Of a stretch of DNA of 64,000 nucleotides, positions 57,457-64,000 are shown one piece after another. Origin of the DNA: Pseudomonas anguilliseptica (GTDB lineage Bacteria > Pseudomonadota > Gammaproteobacteria > Pseudomonadales > Pseudomonadaceae); contig NZ_FNSC01000001.1 in NCBI RefSeq assembly GCF_900105355.1, forward strand, positions 4,650,001 to 4,714,000, read 5' to 3'. The translations under genes were made by a program, and so were the position numbers. Each line of letters opens with the position of its first letter. The first letter of the stretch is position 1. Under the pieces are notes generated by a model. The model was not told the DNA's origin and made no database searches. It was given only the letters and a program-made list of their open reading frames with translations.

Positions 57457-58761
57457 TCAGGCACTCCGTTGTAGTGGCAGCGCCTGCGGGCGCGGCAGGC
57501 GGATCAGAAAGCGCGTACCGCGCCCGGGCTCGGACGCTGCGCGGATCTGTCCGCCGTGGTCCTGGATGATCTTGTAGCTGATCGATAGCCCCAGCCCGGT
57601 GCCCTGACCCACTGGCTTGGTGGTAAAGAACGGATCGAAGATGCGCGCCAGCACCTCAGGCGGCATGCCACGCCCGGAATCCTGCACGGAAATGCACACG
57701 GCACTGTCGTCGGCCCAGGTTTTCACCAGAATCTGACCAAAACCATCAATGGCCTGGGCGGCGTTGTTGAGCAGGTTGAGCAGCACCTGGTTGATCTGCG
57801 ACGGCGCACAGGGAATACGCGGCAGCTCGCCCAGTTGCAGGATGGTTTCAGCCTTGTCCTTGATGCCATTGCGGGCAATTACCAGGGCGTTGCGGATGCA
57901 CTCATTGAGGTCGACCTCCTCGCTCATGGCGCGATCCAGGCGGGCGAAGTCCTTCAGCCCGACCACCAGTTCGGCAATCTGCTCCAGGCCATACAGGGTG
58001 TCGCTGAACAGTTGGGTAAAGTCCTCCACCAACAGTTCCGGTGCAGCCTTGGTGCGGGCCTCGGCGGCGGCCTCCAGGGCCATGGCCAGACGCGCCTCAT
58101 CACAGCTCGGATCGTTCAGGCAGTCGCCCAGTGTGCCCTGCGCCTCGGCCAGTTCGAACAACGGCGCACTCAGTTCGCGCAGCAGCTGCACGTTGTTTTT
58201 CACATAACCCAGCGGCGTGTTCAGTTCGTGGGCGACGCCGGCGACCATCTGCCCAAGCGAGGCCATCTTCTCTGACTGCACCAGCTGGGTCTGTGACTCC
58301 TTGAGCTCCACCAGGGCCTTGCGCAGCACCAGATTGCGCTGGGCGATGCGCGCTTCCATGGCCTTGAGCAGATCGAGCACGGTGCCCAGACCGCGATACA
58401 GGCCCTGGGCGTCGACCAGGATAAAGTCCTCGGTGATTGGGTATTGCAGCTGCCCGGTAATCTGCTTGGCGGCGTCCTCCAGGCTGGTGTCCAGACTGAC
58501 TACCAGCGGTGCCGCATTCATCACCTCTTGCACCGCGTGACGGCCACGCAAATCGCGCCCGAAGCGCTGCATAAAGATGTCCTGCAAGGTGGTGCGACTG
58601 ACCAAGCCCAGCGGCCGACCGGTGCTATCAACAATCGGCAGCGAGAGAAAAGCCTTGAGCTCCGGCGTCAGCAGCCGATCCGCCACATCTGCGATGCTCA
58701 TGTCCACAGCCAACGGCGTAACCGGCTTGAGCAAGCGCGTAAGCGCGCTGGCAGTGGTCAT
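57457..58761 (-). CDS. Soluble sensor histidine kinase with CBS-domain pair
   Basis: 434 aa without membrane segments. Two CBS domains (about residues 10-130) may sense adenosine nucleotides. A coiled coil (about 133-165) leads to HisKA with phospho-His in AGVAHELNTPLGYVKNN. HATPase has N-box NLLNNAAQAI, DSGRGMP and GTGLGLSISYKII. The four-helix linker with two insertions resembles HATPase proteins that pair with RpfG-like receivers. The start ATG 58761 follows GGGAG. It forms a two-gene operon with the double-receiver regulator. Confidence 0.88.
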   Translation of the reverse strand: MTTASALTRLLKPVTPLAVDMSIADVADRLLTPELKAFLSLPIVDSTGRPLGLVSRTTLQDIFMQRFGRDLRGRHAVQEVMNAAPLVVSLDTSLEDAAKQITGQLQYPITEDFILVDAQGLYRGLGTVLDLLKAMEARIAQRNLVLRKALVELKESQTQLVQSEKMASLGQMVAGVAHELNTPLGYVKNNVQLLRELSAPLFELAEAQGTLGDCLNDPSCDEARLAMALEAAAEARTKAAPELLVEDFTQLFSDTLYGLEQIAELVVGLKDFARLDRAMSEEVDLNECIRNALVIARNGIKDKAETILQLGELPRIPCAPSQINQVLLNLLNNAAQAIDGFGQILVKTWADDSAVCISVQDSGRGMPPEVLARIFDPFFTTKPVGQGTGLGLSISYKIIQDHGGQIRAASEPGRGTRFLIRLPRPQALPLQRSA

Positions 58762-58942
58762 GGGCAGACTCCCTGTGCGTTGGAAAGCCGCCATTCAACC
58801 AGCGCCAAGTTGCTGCCGCGTGACAGTCGTCACACTCATTTCCAGAGCCCGAGCGCTGGGCTACCCCACCGGAACACGGTTACCGTTTAATTGCCGGCCG
58901 CCGCGCGCTATGGTGGCCGCTCAACTCTGCAAGGACGGTGTT

Positions 58943-59110
58943 ATGACCTGGTATATCTGGCTGCTGATGCTTCTGGTGCTGGGCTCCATTGTGGGTGGCC
59001 TGATGGTGCTGCTACGCACTGCCAAACCGCTGCCGCTAAGCGAGGAACAGCTGGAGAAGATCCGCCAACGCCAGCTTGAGCAAGAAGCCAAGGACGCCCG
59101 CGAGCCTTAA
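58943..59110 (+). CDS. DUF2897-family small membrane protein
   Basis: 55 aa: one membrane segment (WYIWLLMLLVLGSIVGGLMV, residues 3-22) and a charged cytoplasmic tail (EEQLEKIRQRQLEQEAKD). Size and layout match DUF2897. AAGGACGG lies ahead of the ATG. Function unknown. It precedes the CPBP protease gene by 21 bp. Confidence 0.78.
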   Translation: MTWYIWLLMLLVLGSIVGGLMVLLRTAKPLPLSEEQLEKIRQRQLEQEAKDAREP

Positions 59111-59131
59111 CCGAAACGACAAGGACGTACC

Positions 59132-59890
59132 ATGCCATTGCATCTGCGCCTGCTGCTGCCTGCCCTGTGCCTGGCCAGTGGGTTTGCCCTGGGTTATATC
59201 CAGCTGGCGGGGCTGGCCGCCGGCGCTGCCCTCTGCGCATTACTGCTGGTTGCCGACAAATACCTGCCCAGTGCGCTGTGGGCCGGGCTAAGCCTGTTGG
59301 CCTGCATCAGCTTTGCTGCGCACCTGGTTCCAGAGTTTAGCGCTACACCGCTGTGGCCGCCACGCCAACTGAGTGCCGATGCCGCACCCTACGCTCTGCG
59401 CTTGTCCTGGGACAAGCTGCTGGTCGGTGTCACGCTACTGGCCTGGTGGCTGGGGCAGAAGACACCGAGCAAAGCACTGTCAAAAAGCGTCTGGCTCACC
59501 GCCGCACTGACGCTGCTCGCTGTACCGCTGCTGGCATTGACGCTGGGTTTGGTCGGCTGGCAGCCGAAATGGCCAGACGGGCTTTGGCTGTGGTTGGCGG
59601 TCAATCTGGGAGTGGCCGTGCTGGCCGAAGAACTACTGTTTCGTGGTTTGCTGCAAAGCCGACTGGTCAGCTGGCTCGGTGCTGGTGCGGGAATTGGCCT
59701 GACGACGCTGCTGTTCGCTGCCGTGCATCTGCCCTTCAGCCCGTTATTTGCCGTAGTCGCCGGGATTGCTGGCCTGGGCTATGGGCTGATCTTCCACTTC
59801 AGCGGGCGGATCAGCCTGGCTATCGCCCTCCATGGGGCGGTCAATTTGCTACATCTGCTGCTATTGAGTTATCCGCTGCGGGTGGGATGA
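59132..59890 (+). CDS. CPBP-family intramembrane glutamic endopeptidase
   Basis: 252-aa membrane protein with about seven hydrophobic segments. The CAAX/CPBP active-site motifs are present: EELLFRG (EExxxR) near residue 165, FAAVHLPF near 190 and HGAVNLLH near the C-terminus. By family it is a membrane protease or a scaffold; the target is unknown. Its last 50 bp overlap the end of the binding-protein gene on the other strand. Confidence 0.88.
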   Translation: MPLHLRLLLPALCLASGFALGYIQLAGLAAGAALCALLLVADKYLPSALWAGLSLLACISFAAHLVPEFSATPLWPPRQLSADAAPYALRLSWDKLLVGVTLLAWWLGQKTPSKALSKSVWLTAALTLLAVPLLALTLGLVGWQPKWPDGLWLWLAVNLGVAVLAEELLFRGLLQSRLVSWLGAGAGIGLTTLLFAAVHLPFSPLFAVVAGIAGLGYGLIFHFSGRISLAIALHGAVNLLHLLLLSYPLRVG

Positions 59891-60662
59891 CGGCGACCTG
59901 AAAGCGGCTGAAAATCTTCTCCAGCTGACCGTTATTGCGCAGCGTTTCATACAAAACCATAAACTGATCAGGCGTGATAGGCGCCTGCGGGTGCAACAAC
60001 ACTTGATGGCGATAGCGCTGGTCGACGCGTTCGGATACCAGCAGTTGTCCAGCGTATTGCCGATTGCGCTCGAGGAAGACACCAATATAAGAACGTGTCA
60101 CCAAGGCAATTTCAGCCCGTTTGTGCAGCACCATTAGCAGATTGCTGTCATGGGAATGGGTCAGGGTGGCGTTGAAGGTCGTGCTCAGGTATTCCGGAGA
60201 AGCATTGAAATTAGCAAAGGCATAATGATAGCCATGGTAGAGCGCTAAGCGTTTGCCTTCGAACGAATCAAAATAGCGCTGATCACGGCCCGGCTCAGCG
60301 CGGGCAACAAACACTTCAGAATCTTCCAGGTACATATCCAACGCAACATGCTGAACATCCCGCCAACCCCAATCCGGGTTTTCGAAGACAGCCAAATCAA
60401 TGCGTTGTTGCTCAAAGTCACGAAAGCGTCGCTTAACCGCAGTTGGCACCAAAACAAAGCGATAGTCAGTCTGGGCCTGATTCAGCGCGGCAACCAACTC
60501 GTCAAGTAACCCGGTGGTATGGGATTGCTCGGCTTTAAACACATACGGTGGAAAATCTACAGCGGCCAGACGCACTTCCTGCGCAGCCAGAAGCGGCCCG
60601 GCCAGCAGCAACGCCAGACTCATGCCGAAAAACCTGCCTACCCCACGCCTGATGAATCCCAT
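59841..60662 (-). CDS. Periplasmic solute-binding protein (SBP family 3), paralogue B
   Basis: 273 aa with a signal peptide (FGMSLALLLAGPLLAA). The mature part is EVRLAAVDFPPYVFK, the amino-acid-binding start, then TTGLLDELVAALNQ, IDLAVFENPDWGW and ALVTRSYIGVFL. No ABC permease or ATPase is adjacent, so it may be a receptor or an orphan. It shares clear similarity with the neighbouring gene throughout (YRF, GYHY, SHDSNL). It overlaps the CPBP gene tail-to-tail by 50 bp. Confidence 0.83.
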   Translation of the reverse strand: MGFIRRGVGRFFGMSLALLLAGPLLAAQEVRLAAVDFPPYVFKAEQSHTTGLLDELVAALNQAQTDYRFVLVPTAVKRRFRDFEQQRIDLAVFENPDWGWRDVQHVALDMYLEDSEVFVARAEPGRDQRYFDSFEGKRLALYHGYHYAFANFNASPEYLSTTFNATLTHSHDSNLLMVLHKRAEIALVTRSYIGVFLERNRQYAGQLLVSERVDQRYRHQVLLHPQAPITPDQFMVLYETLRNNGQLEKIFSRFQVAVIPPAADNSIAADVAN

Positions 60663-60733
60663 TTGACGCCAATTCCCCAATTTTTCGAGTAACTGCAGCC
60701 TAACTCAGGCAAATCTGACCGAACAGAGCATTT

Positions 60734-61519
60734 TCAGTCTTTTATCAGCACCGATGCGTCACGCAAATGGTAGCGCCCCAGTAGTTTATCCAGCAGCTTG
60801 TCGCGATTGAGCTGTTTGAGCAGCTCGGCAAAGGCTTGCGGCTGCAGCGCAGACTCAGGGCGGAACAACGCCTGGTGCTGGTAAACCTGATCAACCCGCT
60901 GGGAAACCAGCAAGGCGCTGCTCTGCTCCGGGTAACGCTGTTGGTAGGCGCGCAGGTAAGAGCGCGTGACCACCGCTACATCGGCCCGGCCACGCAGCAG
61001 CATGATCAGGTTGCTGTCGTGGGAGTAGGTCAGCACCGCATTGAATCTATCGGTGAGAAACTGCTTGTCCGAGTTGAACCCGGCAAAGCCGTAGTGATAA
61101 CCGCTGTACAGCGCCATGCGCTTGCCCTGGAGCTGATCAAAATAACGCTCGTCACGCCCCGGTTGCAGGCGTGCGGCATAGACTTCGGCATCTTCGATAT
61201 GCAGATCCAGCGCTGCAGGCGCAGTGTCCTGCCACCCCCAGGCCGGAGACTCAAACAGGATCAGGTCGAAACGGCCGCTTTGCAGATCGCGGTAGCGGCG
61301 CATGGTCGAGGTCGCTACCAGGGTAAAGCGGTAGTCGCTTTGCAGTTGATTGAGCGCCTGCAACAACTCCGGTAGCAGGCCACCAGGGCGCTCACTTTCC
61401 GGTTTAATCACATAAGGCGGGAAATGATAGGCCCCCACTCGCACGTCTTCCGCAGCCTGCGCAACGCATACCGCAGAAAGCATCAACCCGAGCAGCAAAC
61501 CTCGTAACAGGGTGGCCAA
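60734..61519 (-). CDS. Periplasmic solute-binding protein (SBP family 3), paralogue A
   Basis: 261 aa. Signal peptide LLRGLLLGLMLSAVCVAQAA, then DVRVGAYHFPPYVIKPE, GGLLPELLQALNQLQSDYRF, FDLILFESPAWGW and AVVTRSYLRAYQ. It is the tandem partner of the gene at 59841, 71 bp apart on the same strand; the pair arose by duplication and has diverged substantially. Ligand unknown; the PPY and arginine pattern fits amino acids or similar polar solutes. Confidence 0.84.
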   Translation of the reverse strand: MATLLRGLLLGLMLSAVCVAQAAEDVRVGAYHFPPYVIKPESERPGGLLPELLQALNQLQSDYRFTLVATSTMRRYRDLQSGRFDLILFESPAWGWQDTAPAALDLHIEDAEVYAARLQPGRDERYFDQLQGKRMALYSGYHYGFAGFNSDKQFLTDRFNAVLTYSHDSNLIMLLRGRADVAVVTRSYLRAYQQRYPEQSSALLVSQRVDQVYQHQALFRPESALQPQAFAELLKQLNRDKLLDKLLGRYHLRDASVLIKD

Positions 61520-61629
61520 GCAGCGAACCTCAGAGCAAAACGCAGCGACATCTTCCGTAACCTGAAACGCTCGTAATCCCTTGGCGCCAAAATACTATCA
61601 ATGTGCCACTTCAGCGTAGCTTAATTTCC

Positions 61630-62253
61630 TCAGACGTCCTTGATCACCAGTGACAGCGCCTCTTCGGCCAGCTGATCAAGGGTCATCGGACCTTCCGGGC
61701 GGAACCAGGTGGTGGTCCAGCTCAGCGCGCCAGTCAGCAGGCGACGCAGGATAAACGGATCAGCCTTGAAGTAACCGGCTGTCTTCGCCTCGTCCAGCAC
61801 CTGCAGCCAGAGTTGTTCGTAGTTGTCGCGCAGCTCAAGGATAAACGCCTGACCTGGCTCCGACAGCGAACGCCATTCATACACCAACACGGCCATGGCC
61901 TCACCGGTACCACCCATGATCGATTGCAGCTCGCAGCGGATCAGCGCCAGCACGCGGCCGCGCAGATCGCTGGCTTCGGCCAGCGAGGCCTGCATCAGCG
62001 CGGTGTTGTAGCGAATGGTCTCTTCCATCACCGAACGCAGGATTTCGTCCTTGCTCTTGAAGTGATGAAAGATGCTGCCGGACTGAATGCCCACGGCACT
62101 GGCCAGGTCACGCACCGTGGTGCGCTCATAACCCTTGCTGCGAAACAGGTGCGCTGCGGTTTGCAGCAACTTGCCGCGTGCGCTGTCCGGATCGGTGATC
62201 TGCCCGCTGGCCACCAGTTGCTGCATCACCGCCTGCGCTTGTTGATCATCCAC
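61630..62253 (-). CDS. TetR-family transcriptional regulator
   Basis: 207 aa. A 25-residue leader precedes the DNA-binding domain LLQTAAHLFRSKGYERTTVR with recognition region ASAVGIQSGSIFHHFKSKDE. The C-terminal ligand domain is of the acyl-CoA-sensing kind seen with beta-oxidation and terpene-degradation operons. GTG 62253 is taken as the start since GGAGAG precedes it; the frame is open to 62325. Divergent from the AtuA-like gene, with two operator-like palindromes between. Confidence 0.85.
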   Translation of the reverse strand: MDDQQAQAVMQQLVASGQITDPDSARGKLLQTAAHLFRSKGYERTTVRDLASAVGIQSGSIFHHFKSKDEILRSVMEETIRYNTALMQASLAEASDLRGRVLALIRCELQSIMGGTGEAMAVLVYEWRSLSEPGQAFILELRDNYEQLWLQVLDEAKTAGYFKADPFILRRLLTGALSWTTTWFRPEGPMTLDQLAEEALSLVIKDV

Positions 62254-62380
62254 GCTAAGTACTCTCCAACTCTCTTTATGCCTCGGGCCAAGCAATCCAG
62301 CCTGCAATTGCACACTGGCTCTCAACTGGATTTACCCAAGTGCTTGTCGTTATTAGTGAAATTTATGCTGCGCCAGCCAC

Positions 62381-62453
62381 CCAAGCAAGCGCTTGGCCAC
62401 ACTTTCGGTTAGAAAGATTCAACCCAGGGCTTTTCAACCAAGCGCTTGCTTGG
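62381..62453. promoter_or_regulatory. Two inverted TetR operator-like palindromes
   Basis: Site 1 (62381-62396) CCAAGCAAGCGCTTGG and site 2 (62438-62453) CCAAGCGCTTGCTTGG are exact reverse complements of each other, 57 bp apart centre to centre. Each holds the CAAGCGCTTG palindrome. They probably bind the TetR protein and control both divergent genes. Confidence 0.75.
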
Positions 62454-62496
62454 TAGCCTTCAAATCACCTTATTCATGTGTTGCGGACCTCTTCCA

Positions 62497-64000
62497 ATGA
62501 CTAAAACCGTACGCATCGGCTGCGCTTCCGCCTTCTGGGGCGACACCAGCACCGCCGCCGCCCGGCTGGTAAAGGGCAGCGAACTGGATTACCTGGTGTT
62601 CGACTACCTGGCCGAAGTCACCATGTCGATCATGGCCGGCGCGCGGATGAAGAAGCCCGATGAAGGCTATGCCCGTGACTTCGTCGAAGTGCTGACGCCG
62701 CTGCTGGAGGAGATCGCCGCCAAGAAGATCCGCGTAATCAGCAACGCCGGCGGGGTCAACCCGAGTGCCTGCGCCGCGGCACTGGCCGCTGCCTGTGAAC
62801 AAGCCGGGGTCAATCTGAAGATTGCCGTACTGCAGGGCGACAACCTGCAACCCCAGCTTAGTGAACTGGCCAAGGCTGGCACCGTAGAAATGTTTAGCGG
62901 CGCACCACTGCCGCCCTTCTGCGTTTCGGTCAACGCCTACCTCGGCGCGCCGGGTATAGTCGAAGCCCTGAAGCTCGGTGCGGATATCGTGATCACCGGT
63001 CGCGTGGTCGACAGCGCTGTGGTCAGCGCCGCCCTGGTACATGAGTTCGGTTGGAGCTGGAGCAACTACGACCAGTTGGCTCAGGCCGCGCTGGCCGGGC
63101 ATATCATCGAATGCGGCGCGCAGTGCACCGGCGGCAACTTCACCGACTGGGAAAGCGTGCCGGATTACGAACACATCGGCTTCCCGGTGGTGGAAGTGGT
63201 GGCCGACGGCAGCTTTGTCGTGACCAAGCCGGAAGGTTCCGGCGGCTTGGTCACGCCTTTTACCGTTGGCGAGCAGATGCTCTATGAGATCGGCGATCCA
63301 CGGGCCTATTACCTGCCCGATGTGCTCTGCGATTTCACTCAGGTGCAACTAAGCCAGGTCGGCGACAACCGCGTGGAGCTGAAGGGTGCGCGCGGCCTGC
63401 CGCCGACTGATCAGTACAAAGTCAGTGCCACTTACCCGGACGGTTTCCGCTGCACCGCCAGCTGTCTGATGGCCGGTATCGATGCAGTGAAGAAAGCCCA
63501 GCGAGTCAGCCAGGCGATCATCAACAAGACCGAGGAAATGTTCGCCGAGCGCGGCTGGGGGCCTTACAAGGAAGTCAGCATCGAGCTGCTCGGTTCCGAG
63601 GCCACCTACGGCCCGCATGGCCAGCGCACCGACACCCGCGAAGTCGTGATCAAGATCGCCGTGCGCCACGCCAAGAAAGAAGCCCTGGTACTGTTCTCCC
63701 GTGAAATTGCCCAGGCCGCGACCGGCATGGCACCAGGGCTGACCGGCATCGTCGGCGGTCGCCCAACGGTTTATCCGGTGATCCGTTTATTCAGCTTTTT
63801 GGCCAAGAAAAACGCCTGCGCCCTGGAGGTGGAAATCGGCGGTGAACGCACACCGGTTGCACTGCCGCAGATCGCGGTGCTGGACATCACGCAGATTGCC
63901 GCCGACACCAGTGCCCCACTGCCCAGCACTCAAGTCGACAGCACTGTGCCGCTGATCAAGCTGGCCGTGGCGCGCTCCGGCGACAAGGGCAACCACAGCA
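62497..64000 (+). CDS. AtuA-like acyclic terpene utilisation protein (DUF1446), partial
   Basis: 501 codons, open to the end of the window. The N-terminus [60 protein letters not shown] and [20 protein letters not shown] are typical of the AtuA/DUF1446 family. In P. aeruginosa atuA heads the citronellol/geraniol operon controlled by AtuR. The divergent TetR gene fits this, but other operons with this family act on branched or other acyl-CoAs. No frame break was seen over 1.5 kb. The remaining genes of the operon lie beyond the window. Confidence 0.87.
   Translation, partial: MTKTVRIGCASAFWGDTSTAAARLVKGSELDYLVFDYLAEVTMSIMAGARMKKPDEGYARDFVEVLTPLLEEIAAKKIRVISNAGGVNPSACAAALAAACEQAGVNLKIAVLQGDNLQPQLSELAKAGTVEMFSGAPLPPFCVSVNAYLGAPGIVEALKLGADIVITGRVVDSAVVSAALVHEFGWSWSNYDQLAQAALAGHIIECGAQCTGGNFTDWESVPDYEHIGFPVVEVVADGSFVVTKPEGSGGLVTPFTVGEQMLYEIGDPRAYYLPDVLCDFTQVQLSQVGDNRVELKGARGLPPTDQYKVSATYPDGFRCTASCLMAGIDAVKKAQRVSQAIINKTEEMFAERGWGPYKEVSIELLGSEATYGPHGQRTDTREVVIKIAVRHAKKEALVLFSREIAQAATGMAPGLTGIVGGRPTVYPVIRLFSFLAKKNACALEVEIGGERTPVALPQIAVLDITQIAADTSAPLPSTQVDSTVPLIKLAVARSGDKGNHS

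Overview
The window is a high-GC chromosomal segment of a Pseudomonas-type gammaproteobacterium. Gene order supports this from memory: one block (11.1-16.8 kb: class I DAHP synthase, PilZ protein, ketopantoate reductase, universal stress protein, cysB) resembles the P. aeruginosa aroF-cysB neighbourhood. A second block (25.4-56.5 kb: ABC transporter, fadE, Gly/Glu tRNAs, sagS-ospR-gpx-msrB-alaA-htpX, DEAD-box helicase, crotonase, class II DAHP synthase) resembles its PA28xx region. REP-like and other palindromic intergenic repeats also fit a pseudomonad.

Layout. 1-4.4 kb (minus): a catecholate siderophore operon (isochorismate synthase, 2,3-DHB-AMP ligase, isochorismatase/ArCP, start of an NRPS) behind a Fur-like palindrome. 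4.7-11 kb: broken UvrD-type helicase, GST, aminotransferase with a divergent MarR regulator, LysE and BenE transporters. 11.1-18.8 kb: aroF-cysB block, a BASS transporter and an SDR. 18.9-25.4 kb: IS copy 1, a CurA-like reductase and a frameshifted RND efflux operon. 25.4-35 kb: ABC exporter, transglutaminase-like protein, an internally deleted FadE, two tandem tRNA-Gly/tRNA-Glu pairs, a GST, broken free-Met-sulfoxide reductase and an ATPase gene split by IS copy 2. 35-48.1 kb: hybrid kinase SagS, the oxidative-stress genes ospR-gpx and msrB, alaA, htpX, broken tpm, DEAD-box helicase, crotonase, spermidine-synthase-like gene. 48.2-55 kb: a translationally coupled five-gene operon (flavin monooxygenase, BASS transporter, SDR, TauE/SafE, amidohydrolase) whose last gene is cut by IS copy 3. 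55.1-64 kb: class II DAHP synthase, CBS-domain histidine kinase plus double-receiver regulator, CPBP protease, two paralogous periplasmic binding proteins, and a TetR regulator divergent from an AtuA-like gene that runs off the end.

The dominant unexplained signal is gene decay. About ten of roughly sixty genes carry a visible lesion: single-base frameshifts (entB-like, RND pump, its adaptor, tpm, crotonase tail), in-frame amber codons (helicase, fRMsr), a large in-frame deletion (fadE-like) and IS insertions (ATPase, amidohydrolase). The lesions are of different kinds. Three diverged copies of one 1192-bp IS5-type element each have an intact YTAR target duplication. This looks more like a decaying, IS-bearing genome than simple sequencing noise, although the homopolymer indels could be read errors. 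No CRISPR array, prophage, rRNA or defence island was seen.
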